Assembly (NCBI GenBank): GCA_947044405.1
Contig: CAMRHE010000035.1
Span: 8,343,501 to 8,407,500 of the forward strand
Length of the DNA stretch: 64,000 nt
From: Leptodactylus fallax
Taxonomy: Eukaryota > Chordata > Amphibia > Anura > Leptodactylidae
Direction: 5' to 3'
Shown: in pieces, positions 46,440 to 56,579 of the stretch
Position numbering within the stretch: the stretch's first letter is position 1
Layout: every line of letters begins with the position of its first letter
Made by a program: the position numbers and the translations under genes
Notes under the pieces: model-generated
The model's input: only the letters and a program-made list of their open reading frames with translations
Database searches by the model: none
Told to the model about the DNA's origin: nothing

Positions 46440-46825
46440 ATCTATTTAAGAAGTGGACTAGGCACTAGCAGCAACTTGGAAAACGAAAAAAATATATGAG
46501 CACACAGCCCAACTCACGAAATAGTGTTTGAATAAAGACACCATCCTCCTGGGATTCCTGATGCATGGACAAGAGCCTCCTCGGTTTGAGGCAAAGTAAC
46601 TCCACGTGTGAAAGAATGGTGTCCAGCAGCCAGTTCAGCCAGGTATAAGTAAAATGTAACTTTTAATTCATCAGCATAACAAAAGGATCATTTAAAAAGC
46701 ACGGAGGAATCCTCAGTGCTAGACAGAAGCAATGAACTTGCTTACGCGTTTCGAGTCTGAACTCCCCTTAGTCATAGCATAAAATCAAATGCCCCTGTTA
46801 ACATTTAAAAGCCTATGCAATTCAA
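46440..46825 (-). mobile_element. Penelope-type tail with a degenerate hammerhead-like motif
   Basis: The minus strand reads ACTAAGGGGAGTTCAGACTC, then GAAACGCGTAAG (about 46775-46744). This is a stem II hairpin, GAAA, an ACGCGT palindrome in the stem III position, then A. The CTGATGA box is degraded. Downstream is ATTAAAAGTTACATTTTAC, resembling 49930-49960. The assignment is tentative. Confidence 0.45.
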
Positions 46826-46830
46826 AAGAA

Positions 46831-47070
46831 TGGTGGCTCAGTGGTTAGCACTGCAGCGCTGGAGTCCTGGGTTCAAATCCTGCCAAGGACAACATCTGCA
46901 AGGAGTTTGTATGTTCTCCCCGTGTTTGCGTGGGTTTCCTCCGGGTACTCCGGTTTCCTCCCGCACTCCAAAGATATACTGATAGGGAATGCAGATTGTG
47001 AGCCCTATATGGGACAGTGACTGTCAATGTCTGTAAAGCGCTGCGGAATATGATGGCGCTATATAAGTAA
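46831..47070 (+). repeat. V-SINE with L2-type 3' tail
   Basis: The tRNA-derived head has an A box (TGGCTCAGTGGTTAGCACTG) and a B box (GGTTCAAATCC at 46870-46880). The conserved V domain follows: TGTATGTTCTCCCCGTGTTT and GTGGGTTTCCTCCGGG. The 3' tail GCTGCGGAATATGATGGCGC...TATATAAGTAA is shared with the two L2 LINEs in this window. It is one of the better-preserved repeats here. Confidence 0.9.
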
Positions 47071-47104
47071 GCATAATAAATAAATAATAAATAAATAAAA
47101 GGAA

Positions 47105-47226
47105 CACCTGCACGGCATAGAATAAATTGCATTAAGTAATTCATGGAACACAAAATAAATAAATTGTATTAACTAATTCATAAAAAACAAAATAAAGAAA
47201 AGAAATAAATTGCATTAACTAATTCA
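47105..47226. repeat. Short tandem repeat, about three AATAAATTGCATTAACTAAT units
   Basis: The unit TAAATTG(C/T)ATTAA(C/G)TAATTCAT recurs at about 47122, 47160 and 47205, spaced roughly 40-50 bp. Confidence 0.7.
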
Positions 47227-47345
47227 TGGCAGCAACATACTACTGAGGAAAAATTCAGTTGCTTTTAGACCAATGTTATGAAGAATTGAGCTATATAATG
47301 ATTCTACATCTATATTGGCCAAGTAAAATCGTGACTTGACCAAAA
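47224..47345 (-). pseudogene. Penelope-like reverse transcriptase fragment, inverted
   Basis: The minus strand encodes RLLDGLLVKSRFYLANIDVE continuing to SLYSSILHNIGLKATEFFLS. This is the catalytic motif A region of Penelope RT, with the Asp in NIDVESLY. It faces away from the GIY-YIG frame at 47371, so two pieces of such an element are joined head to head. Confidence 0.7.
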
Positions 47346-47370
47346 GACCATCCAGAAGTCGAGGAGTACA

Positions 47371-47813
47371 ATGTTTGAGTGTATAACACCTAAAAAAGTG
47401 GTCGGTAATTTCAAGTGTAGAGGCTGTGTAGCATGCCCTTTTATGTCTCGCACAAAAAATGTGAAAAGTTCTGCAACAGGCCATGTATACCAACTTCGGG
47501 ATTTTTATAATTGTCGTAGCAGTAGAGTAATCTATCTCTCTCAGTGCCCAAAAGATTATATTGGGAAAACTAAGAGAGAATTTTGGAGGAGGGTTGGTGA
47601 ACACATTAATGATATTACACATAAACGTGACAAAACCTTATTTAGACATTTACATGATTTTCATGATGGTGATCCAAAAGTATTATCCTTTATGGCCATT
47701 GAAAGAGTACGCCCATCTCCAAGAGGTGTTGATTGGGACCGTAGGATACCACAAAAAGAAACTCATTGGATTTACTGGTTGAAATCATACACGCCTCATG
47801 GGTTAAATGAAGC
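47371..47813 (+). pseudogene. Penelope-like GIY-YIG endonuclease domain
   Basis: A frame from 47371 has a Cys-rich linker (CRGCVACPFM), GIY-YIG residues in RVIYLSQCPKDYIGKTKRE, the Arg block FWRRVGEHIND, the Glu in KETHWIYWLKSY, and the Asn in PHGLNE. All GIY-YIG landmark residues are present. The frame runs into an LTR at 47814, so its last residues are replaced. It is a different family from the domain at 18496-18900. Confidence 0.85.
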
Positions 47814-48354
47814 TGTTATGTCCTCACCCGTTCTAACTCCTGCGCCATCCTCTGGCCGCATTGTATGGCGCAGGAGGCGTGTCTGCTCATGATTACCTGC
47901 TCCAGGACTCTTGTCATTCTGTGGTGGCACTGTTAAGGGTTAACCTTTGTGTGCTTTGTGATTGACAACTTATCTGCCAATCAAGCCTTCCTATAAACTG
48001 GCCATCAGCCCACACATGGTTGCTGGCTATTGTATCTCTGACCATGCTAAACATTTTCCCTTGCTCTCTGCTTTTGACTCAAAAGTGACTACTCTTTTGG
48101 ATTGCGATTTGGTACTGTTTTGTCTCTCTGGCTTGACCCTTGGCTTGCTGACTCCTCTTCTGTGTTGTCTTGTCTTGTCCTGTTCTGTGTTCACTTATCT
48201 AGAGTAGGGTTTGTCGTCCAGTTGTCCCTGTCATTAGGACAGTTGCGGCAAATAGGTAGGGACACGGGGGTGGGCCTAGTTTTAGGGCTCACTATCTCTG
48301 TCTTCCCTTTTCCAAGCAGCTGCTCTTGGGAATTACTTACGGCAATTCCTAACA
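47814..48354 (+). repeat. Solo LTR, family 1, copy c
   Basis: TGTTATGTCC at the start and CAATTCCTAACA at the end, with the same internal order as 2138-2811 (CGCAGGAGGCGTG, CAATTCC). No 5-bp duplication is found (GAAGC versus TAAGT), so one flank has been altered or rearranged. Confidence 0.65.
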
Positions 48355-48659
48355 TAAGTATTGTCATTTGTGAGCTTTCTCTGAGTTATTTAACAGCAAA
48401 AACTATTTTTTGATCAGTCATTGGTACGATTTAGGTATTCCTTTATAGCCTGGGCTGCGTAATGTAGTTTGGCCCTATTTCTATCACTACTATTTATACT
48501 TTTGAGGAATCTGCTATATTTGTGGTTAGAAATTTACAAGTATGGCTTGTTATCGATTTACCAAACTCTTGGCACTCTGTAGTTTCTTTTTGAGTTTTTG
48601 AGTTTTATTGCCTCTATTAATTTTCGTTATTATATCTATTAGCTATTATGAATAACGTA
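48355..48659 (+). other. Probable Penelope 3' untranslated sequence
   Basis: AT-rich sequence following the LTR, continuing the plus-strand Penelope copy by position. It has no coding content. Confidence 0.35.
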
Positions 48660-48684
48660 TATAATATATATGTGTGTGTATGTG

Positions 48685-48685
<1 letters not shown>

Positions 48686-48728
<43 letters not shown>
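48686..48728. repeat. (TA)n microsatellite
   Basis: About 21 uninterrupted TA units, with TATG units before it. Confidence 0.95.
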
Positions 48729-48732
<4 letters not shown>

Positions 48733-49283
48733 GGGAACAGCTCACACGGTGGGGGTCGGCAATGACCAAGTTCACACAGGCAGCGGGTTTTAAAATTTCA
48801 ATGGTGCTTTATTTAGATGCTTTAGCACAAAACGACATTGGATAAACAAAACAAGAAAAAGCCTAAGCCTGTCCGGCTCTAAATAAACAGCATCATGCCC
48901 CTCACTAGCCTAGTGCAGGCAAATACATATCAGCAAACACAGTATAAAGTGTATAAACCTCCACTCCAGGGATGCTCTCTCTCCCAGTCTTGCAACTTGT
49001 TAGCCCTCCTTTTGCCTCAGTAATCACTCACAGGAAGCCTCAGCTAAGAACTCCTGGGAGTAGGGAAAACCCCGTAGTGGACCAGGGGGTGTGGACTGGA
49101 AGACTCCCACTGCCAACCTGTCCTCCAGTCCAGAAAATCCAGCCCATGTAATTTAAAGAAAATCCCTAGCAGACTAAGTTCTGCTAAGGCAACATGCGTG
49201 TTCCTGGATTTCCGTTATCTCGTCCGGCTGAGGAAACCAGGCAAGATATACACCCCGTCCAGCACTTTACCATACACTTTACC

Positions 49284-49286
<3 letters not shown>
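48729..49286 (-). repeat. LTR-like insertion within a (TA)n tract
   Basis: A 558-bp non-repetitive block sits between (TA)n tracts. On the minus strand it starts TGTGGTAAAGTG and contains AAATAAAGCACC (poly(A)-signal-like) near its 3' end. The far terminus lacks a clear CA. The TA flanks make the target duplication unreadable. Confidence 0.45.

Positions 49287-49318
<32 letters not shown>
49287..49318. repeat. (TA)n microsatellite
   Basis: About 16 TA units on the far side of the inserted block. Confidence 0.95.
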
Positions 49319-49321
<3 letters not shown>

Positions 49322-50000
49322 GAGACTAATTATTTCTGTTAAATTCCAGCTAATACTGCACTGCATATATGCACTTGTTTATTTGATGTATAGAGGGGTT
49401 ATTTATATATTTAGCCACTCTGCTAGGACTATATTTGTCCTTTGTTGCCAATTGTTTCTTTGCTGTTCAGTAGTGTGGCCATTTATTTATTTATTTGAAT
49501 TTCTTGGATTTCCTACCTGGGGTCTATACGCTGATTATTAAACATGAAGTTATGGAATATTAATGGAATATGCTGGATATATCTCTGTATGTGAAATAAT
49601 GAAATATCAATATACAGTACAAATACATATACATAAATAAATACACTTAAATGTTTTGAACTTTACCTGTCCCTATATAGGTTATTTTGGATTCTAGATG
49701 ATTGTTTGTTGTACCATTTTGACTTATTGTTCCCTGATGAACCACTAGTCTTTGGGGAAACGTGTGCTTCTACTGTTTTTAATACCTCCCAAGGGATTTG
49801 ACAGACAGTATTGATACCATACTGTCTGTACTGAATTTTTGTAGTCCCTATTGGAGGTGGGGGATTATATTATTTTGGATTGCGATAATGTTGTTTGTAC
49901 TTTAATACTTGATTTGGCCATTTTATATGGATTATTAAAAGTTATATTTTAGGTGCAATCACTTTATATACTATTTGGAAAATAAGGATCTCCTCTGTGA
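49319..50000 (+). mobile_element. Penelope-type 3' tail with hammerhead-like motif
   Basis: CCCTGATGAACCACTAGTC ... TGGGGAAACGTGTGC at 49734-49774 has the CTGATGA and GAAA boxes, a possible 3-4 bp stem II and an ACGTGT near-palindrome. The nucleotide at the cleavage position would be G, which hammerheads do not accept. ATTATTAAAAGTTATATTTT follows at about 49930. Confidence 0.45.
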
Positions 50001-50039
50001 ATATCTTTATTTTTGACATTCATTTCTCATTTGTTACCT

Positions 50040-50405
50040 ATCAGTGATTTGAGGAGTGAGGACCCTGCTCAAAATTGCTTAAATCTATAAGGAAATAGGG
50101 GGTGAGGACAATGCTTGTAAGTTCCTACAATCTATGAGGAAACACAAGTGAGGGTCATGCATGAAAGAACCTGCAATCTATAAGGAAATGAAGGATGATT
50201 GTAGACCGTACAATCTATGAGGAAACACAAGTTGGGGTCCTGCTCACAAGAACTTACAATCTATGAGGAAACAGGAGTGAGGGTTATGCTCGCAAGAGTT
50301 TACAATCTATAAGGAAATAGAGTGTGATAGTAGAGTTTACAATCCATGAGGAAACAGGAGTGAAGGCCCTGCTCGTAAGAGCTTACAATCTATGAGGACA
50401 TACAG
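50040..50405 (+). repeat. Tandem array derived from an L2 3' tail
   Basis: About eight copies of a CAATCTATRAGGAAA core are spaced 35-50 bp, interleaved with CCTGCTCGCAAGAGCTTA. The same words occur once in the 3' region of L2 copy 2 (near 42030: CTGCTCGCTATAGCTTACAA). Confidence 0.7.
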
Positions 50406-51319
50406 GTAACACAAAAGGTAAAAGTGCAGAATGGTCCAAGCCAGGTTTCTTTTATAAAAACACGATAGTGGATGTGAAGTTATAAACGCCACTCAGTATC
50501 TGTGAATGAACAGGACTGCCAGTACCAACGCATTTAATGCTTGTAGTGACGGCTCTAATCATCAGTGTAAATGAATATCCTGGCCCCCTATAGCAAGGCT
50601 CCCAACTACCACATTCATTTACATACTGCTGTCAGAAGGATTTTTGCCCCTCAACCTTAGGCTCATGGGCCTATATGCGACTGCTTCCTCTGTGCCCCCT
50701 AAAACTATGCTCTTGGTTAGAGCTTATATTTTAACCATTAGAATACGGAATATGGTAATGTTATTGGATAATATACACATAATAAAGGTGGAATAATGTA
50801 TGCTGGGCACAATTGTTAAATAGCTAATTCAGAAGCTAACTATTCACTTTACATATTTCTTATCTACTACTGCAGGTTTCTCTTCATCACTTTTGTCAGC
50901 TTGCTTTTTATTAGTGCTTACAAAAGACATGTTTAAGTCTGTACATGTTTGTAGCTTCATAGCATGAAATACTGATTAAAGAGAAAATGTGTCAGATCTA
51001 GTCTCACCTCCAAATTGAGACATCTGTACAGATCAGACAGAGATAAACCACAGAACTACTTGAAGTTGGGTCATCAGAATACATAACAGTATGCAGCGTG
51101 TTGTTAGAATATATTTAAGTATCTGAATGGCCCAATATAGGCATGTGTTTCAAAATAAATGTCCCAATATGTTGCAGCTCATAGAAGGAATAGACAGAAT
51201 AGCCTTTGTTGCCTGCCTGTTGCTACCTATAGTCAAGGCATTGCTCCAGTCAGAAATGCAATACAGCTACTGCATTTATTTCCTGTTGTCCATATGGCAC
51301 CAACATATTCCATAGTTTT
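50406..51319. other. Gene-free stretch
   Basis: Only decayed repeat words are seen (for example GCCCCTATAGCAAGGCTCCC). No gene is recognised. Confidence 0.4.
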
Positions 51320-51327
51320 ATTAAATG

Positions 51328-51599
51328 CAGTGGCGTAACTAAAGTCTTGTGGGCCCCAGTGCAATCTTTTGTCCGGGGCCCCCTACCTCATCCCTACAGC
51401 GAAATCTTGATGGTGATGGTTACGGGTGCTAAGGAATTTAATCAACCTTAGTGTGGTTAGGGTAATCTGTGGGTCTCCTTGGCTTATGGGCCAGATGGAA
51501 GCTGCAATCTCAATACTGATGCCAGTGCTTATGGGTCCCCTAAGGCTCCTGGGCCCCAGTGCGACTGCACCCTCTGCACCCCCTCAAGTTATGCCCCTG
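51328..51599. mobile_element. Non-autonomous hAT element (272 bp)
   Basis: Ends CAGTGGCGTAACTA and, inverted, CAGGGGCATAACTT. A perfect 8-bp duplication ATTAAATG lies at 51320-51327 and 51600-51607. 8-bp targets and CAGNG ends are hAT hallmarks. No coding capacity. Confidence 0.9.
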
Positions 51600-51789
51600 A
51601 TTAAATGTCATCAGTGGAGCCCACAGTCCAGTTTCCTAGTACACACCTAATTCACCTCTGAACATATTTCTTGGATGTTGTAAAAGTACAAATTCTTCCT
51701 GCAGAGATCCATCTGAGAAGGAAATTTAGTTTCCCAAAATTGTATAAAAAATAACTCTCCTCCAGAAGGAGCCACCTATTGTAGGAAAT

Positions 51790-51930
51790 CAAAGGTTTAA
51801 GAGGAAGCATAATAGAAATGCACGGAGGCATAATAGAAATGCTAGGTAGAAGTTGCCCTGGTCAGAGTTTAAGCTCATAACTCCATTGCTGTAAGAAAGG
51901 AGTGCCAGCCATTGAGCCACCATGACCGCC
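51790..51930 (-). repeat. Decayed V-SINE or tRNA-derived SINE
   Basis: The minus strand begins GGTGGCTCAATGGCTGGCAC, like the head of the V-SINE at 46831, followed by a degraded body. Confidence 0.45.
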
Positions 51931-52021
51931 CATGGCGTAACAAACACAATGCAAGGCAGTCTCAAATAAACTGCCTGGCTGCTGCTATACATTGCAAGTA
52001 GAGGTCATGTCTGAAAATAGG

Positions 52022-52660
52022 TGTAGGGCAAACACGCACACTTAAGATGGTTAAAAACATAACTATTTACTGAACTATTCTCAATCTAAAGTGCACTCAT
52101 GTCAAGTCTCAGTTTTAAACACTTAGAAACTAAACTTTTGCAGGTCAGTCTCTGGCTGCAGGTACCTGTCTGTATACATATACCTCTCTCTATAAACCTC
52201 TTTCCCTCACCTTCTGAGCTAAACTCGCCTCTCTTCCTGGGCTGAACTTGCCTTTCTCTAGGATGATAAGCTCTCTAGGCTTTTGGTGACCTTTCTGGCA
52301 TTCTTTCAGCCTCTACTGCAGCTCTGGTACCTCACACTGGCACCTCCAACCTGCTGTACTCCAGCTGCTTACACTTTCAGAAAGGCCCCAGGCCTCTTTC
52401 TTCTTCTGGAGTGTCCAGAACCAAAGCATTTCTATGTCCACATGTGAGTGAGGCGAAACAACAGTACCATCTCTGTCTGGCCATACTTCTGGTCTGCTGT
52501 TCCATTCCCCCTGGTCCTACAGTCCTCTGTGTAACTCACAGCCCCTGCAGTCAAATTCTGCTACTTAACAGAACAATATTAAACCATACAGAAAGAACAA
52601 ACACTGTGCATCCTGCATCAAACCACAACAATGGGTTAAATGCTTGCTTAACCCCTCACA
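52022..52660 (-). repeat. Possible LTR-like sequence
   Basis: The block starts TGTAGGGC and ends CCCCTCACA (TG...CA), is C/T-rich and has no ORF of note. No matching 5-bp duplication is found, so this remains a weak call. Confidence 0.3.
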
Positions 52661-52754
52661 AGTAATGTGTGACATTTTACATGTCTATGCATGCAGGAAT
52701 ACATCAATTTCATATGAACTGCATTGATCCACATAAAATGTATTTTCCAGATAA

Positions 52755-53056
52755 TGGTAGGTTCACACTACCATTATTTCATTCGTCACAGGATGAGAAC
52801 AATGGGCATTACATGACAGATGCAGATGTCATGTTTTTTACTTTTCTGACGGAAGAAAAAGTTGTACATGCAGGACTTTTTCTTCCATTACCAAAGTAAA
52901 CAAGCATCTGTCATGTTATTTACATTACAGTTAATGGGAACGGACACAAAGGGGGCTCCGTCTGTGTCCGTTACTCTGCTACAGTCAATGTCCGTTGTTC
53001 TTATCCTATGACAGATGATAGCAACCGACATTAATAACGGTGGTGTGAACATACCC
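52755..53056. mobile_element. Harbinger-type MITE
   Basis: TAA at 52752-52754 and 53057-53059. The inverted ends share GTTCACACTACC-type sequence with the Harbinger at 3470-6157, and the interior keeps CCGTTACT and AACGGACAC motifs. About 300 bp, no ORF. It could be mobilised only by an autonomous relative. Confidence 0.75.
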
Positions 53057-53349
53057 TAAGGTAGATTACATACAAAGATAACATATCAGGGTGAATTTAT
53101 TTTAATCATTAGTTCTATGTCAATCTCCACAGTTACATAGAAATTGCAGCTTTAAAAGAAAGAAAGTTGGTTGCTTAACATATGAATATACCCATTCACA
53201 AATCCTGGAAAGGCAACTATGTCCTACACTTTTGCTTTTCTTTGAACTCAGATCAGATGCCAAAAGTGCCACAATGAAGCACACAGTGCAAACTTGGTGT
53301 ATAATGTATACCACATGATATTTTTGCCTTATGCAATGGTACAGTTTTG

Positions 53350-53719
53350 GGGACATTAAAGGAGTATTCCCATCTCAAGGATCCTATCTATACTGCTAGC
53401 TTTGGTAAATTCAAGAGGTTCCCTAAATACATTGTTTTAGCAATACTGTTTCGTTTTCCTGCTATGTTACATTATTCCACCTATTGTTTGCACAGCGTTT
53501 CCTTGGTTCCCATCCTGTCCTGTGATAATAGGTCAGAGGGATGAGTCACAGCTCTCTGGGGGGGGGGGGGGGCTGAGTTCTCTTGCTGTTAGGTACAACT
53601 CTGTGGTAAGGACAATCAGTTCAGCTAATTACAGTTTGCTGATAAAGGCTGGGATAGTGGGGGTTATCTCTCTATATAAGCACAAAGATAACATTGAGTT
53701 TACTGCAAGAACATTGTCT
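53350..53719 (+). repeat. Dispersed repeat with TTAAAGG end
   Basis: TTAAAGGAGTATTCCCATCT at 53356 and the following 200 bp match the reverse complement of 18911-19182. A G-run lies at about 53559-53572. Confidence 0.55.
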
Positions 53720-53929
53720 GAAGCATGCAGGGCCAGTTTAGACAAAGTGGGGCCCTGGGCAAAATTAAAAGCAGGGCGCCAAATGCTGATATGCAAACAA
53801 CACTATCGTCTTGCAGTGGCAAACCCTATAATAACGCCTCCTTTCTGCCAACAAAAAAGTAATAACACAATTACCACACACAATTCAAATGAGCACCTTT
53901 GTACCACCTACTAGATTTTTGCACGCAAT

Positions 53930-54330
53930 CATAAGTTATTATAGCGCCTCCTTATAAATAATAGTCCCTGCTTATAAATAATATTATACCTTTGAAAGTA
54001 ATAGCTCCCTTATAAATGATAGATAGTGTCCTGTAATAATACTGCTCCCTTATTAATAATAGCCTCCTCATAAATAATAGTTACCCTTATAAATAATAGT
54101 CCCCATTATCACTAATAGCCCCTTTTATAAATAAGCCCACTTAACAATTATACCCCCTTATAAATAGTTCCCCTCTAAATAATAGCTCCCCCTTATAATG
54201 GATGCCTTATATATAATAGTTCCCCACTTATAAATAATGGCCCGTCTTATAAATAATAGCCCCCTCATATTTAAGTTTCCCAATTATATATAGTAACCCA
54301 CGCTTATATGTAATAGTTCTCCATTATACA
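53930..54330. repeat. Imperfect tandem array of CTTATAAATAATAGTCCCC-like units
   Basis: Roughly 18-24 bp units of CCC(C)TTATAAATAATAG repeat about 17 times with drift. They lie inside the hAT-like element. Confidence 0.8.
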
Positions 54331-54639
54331 GTGTCAGACTGAAGGACTTTAGACCCACCAGAGGAATTTGTTCTGGGGCCCCACCCAACAGCTTCCTGCT
54401 AATAGCCTATACCACGGCTCCTTCACTGAAGTCTTACATATGTGCTGACTATCCAGCGTTACTGAGTATGTTCCCAGTATAGTCAGCCCCTATAGTACTG
54501 TGCATGCCCCAATAACTCCATGGCCAGTTCATGAACATTACTGTATGGATAATGACATGGCCATGGAGCACTACACATATGTGCAAGATTATAGTGAGGG
54601 AGCTGTGATGCAGACATAGCACACAGGGCTGCCAGCAGG

Positions 54640-56115
54640 AATTTTGAGCCCCCCCCCCACAGTATAATGCTCCATGTGGTATAAAATGCTCCCCTGAGCC
54701 CTGCACAGTTTCCCCACATGGTATATAATGCTCCACAGTGGACCCACACAATATAAAATGCTCCCCTGAGCCCCCTGTAGTAGCCCCACATGGTATATAA
54801 GGCTCCATACAGTATACTACCTCTTAGTGGCCCCAGACAGTACAATATGCTCCCCACCAGCCCCACACAATTTAATTTGCTCCATACGCTATAATATGCA
54901 TCCCACATTGCCCCCCCCAGTATAATGCTCCACAGTGGCCTAACACAGTATAACATTCTCCACAATGGCCTCCACACAGTACAATATACTGCCCAGAGGG
55001 GTTCCCCCAATATAATGCTCCACAGTGGTCCCTCACAGTATAATATGCTCCCCACAGTCCCCCCAGTATAATGCTTTACAATTGCCCCACAGAGTATAAT
55101 ATGCTCCTGAGAAGCCCCACACAATATAATAAATTCCACAGTGGCCCCACACAGTATAACAGGGTCCCCACACTGCCCCTTCCCCCCAGTATAAAGCTCC
55201 ACAGTGACCCATAGTATAATATGCTCCCCAGAGGGCCCCCGCTAGTATAATGCTCCACAGTGCCCTACCCCAGTATTTTGCTCCACAGTGGTCCCACACA
55301 ATATATTATGCTCCCCAGAGTGTCCCCCCACTATAATGCTCCACAGTAGGCTCCATGCAGCATAATATACTCCCCAGAGGGCCCCCTAGTATAATGCTCC
55401 TTAGTTCCCTCCCAAATAATGCCCCACAGTGGCGCCACGCAATATAATATGCTCTGCAGATGGCCCCCCCAGAATAACGCTCCACAGTGACCCCATACAG
55501 TATAACATGCTCCAAAATGGACTCCACACAGTATAATATACTGCCCAGAGAGGTTCCCCAAGTATAATGCTCCACAGTGGCCCAAAACAGTATAATATGC
55601 TCTCCAGAGCCCCCCCCCCACAGTATAATGCTCCACAGTGGCCCCACAAGGTATAATATGCTCTCCAGAGCAGCTCCCCAGTATAATGCTCCAAAGTTGC
55701 CCCAGAAAATATAACATGCTCTCCAGAGGCCCCACATTATAATGCTCCACAGAGGCCCTATACAGTATAATATGCTATCCAGAGGGGGCCCCCAGTTAAA
55801 TGCTCCACAGTGGCTCCACACAGTATAATATGCTATCCAGAGGGACCCCCCAGTATAATGCTCCACAGTGGCCCACACAGTATAATATGCTATCCAGAGG
55901 GCCCCCTCCCCAGTATAATGCTCCACAGAGTATAATATGCTATCCAGAGGGCCCCCTCCCCAGTATAATGCTCCACAGGGGTCCCACACAGTATAATAGG
56001 CTATCCATAGGGGGCCCCCCAGTATAGTGCTCCACAGTGGCCCTACACAGTATAATATGCTATCCAGAGGGACCCCCCCCCCCTAGTATAATGCTCCACA
56101 GTGGCCCTACAGACT
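54640..56115. repeat. Minisatellite, about 29-bp units
   Basis: Around fifty units alternate AGTATAATGCTCCACAGTGG and AGTATAATATGCTC(C/T)CCAG-type versions, making a higher-order unit of about 57 bp. Long minus-strand ORFs here are a by-product of the repeat and are not genes. Confidence 0.9.
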
Positions 56116-56579
56116 CCCTTAGTGCTAGTATTATATTATACTCTGGGATCTCTTCAGGCCCGGGGGAGGTAAGGGAAAATAACAAACAGTTATACTTACC
56201 TTGCCTTACCTCTCCTGGGCCTCCTCACGCTGCTCTGCAATTCCCGTTGGTGCCAGCTTCCTCTTCTCTGCGGCTGATGCCTTGTGGACGTCACTGCTGA
56301 AGCCTGTGATTGGGCCTCAGTGGTTACGTGAGGCACGTCCCACGTGATCGCTGAGGCCGAGGCCTGACCTCAGCGGTGAAGTCCGGAACGCCAGAAGATG
56401 ACGTCGGACGCAAGGACAGGTGAGTAAAAATGACGCTGGGTCCCTTTCTGTTTTTGATATGGCCGGGCCTGACTCCAGGATCCGGAGTCATCAGGCTCCA
56501 GATCCCAGGGGCCCCTTTGGGTTTGGGGCCCTGGGTAATTGCCCAGTTGCCCCCTCCTAACGCCAGCCCTGAAAACATG

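Larger units (their letters stand above)
53728..56571. mobile_element. hAT-like element swollen by internal tandem arrays (2.84 kb)
   Basis: The left end CAGGGCCAGTTTAG is inverted to the right end (CAGGGCTGGCGTTAG), each followed by GGGCCCTGGG. Flanks GAAGCATG (53720-53727) and AAAACATG (56572-56579) look like an aged 8-bp duplication with two changes. The inside is two tandem arrays plus CpG-rich sequence. No transposase is found. Confidence 0.7.

Noticed and set aside
46831..46890. tRNA-like A and B boxes
   Set aside because: They form the head of a V-SINE and are continuous with its V domain. No full cloverleaf is apparent.
48648..48845. 65-codon ORF with an Ile-Tyr run
   Set aside because: It is a translated (TA)n microsatellite.
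54483..55989. Long minus-strand ORFs (227-239 codons) with repeating YY, WG and GAL motifs
   Set aside because: They are translations of the 29-bp minisatellite. Several frames are open at once and no start context or domain supports a protein.
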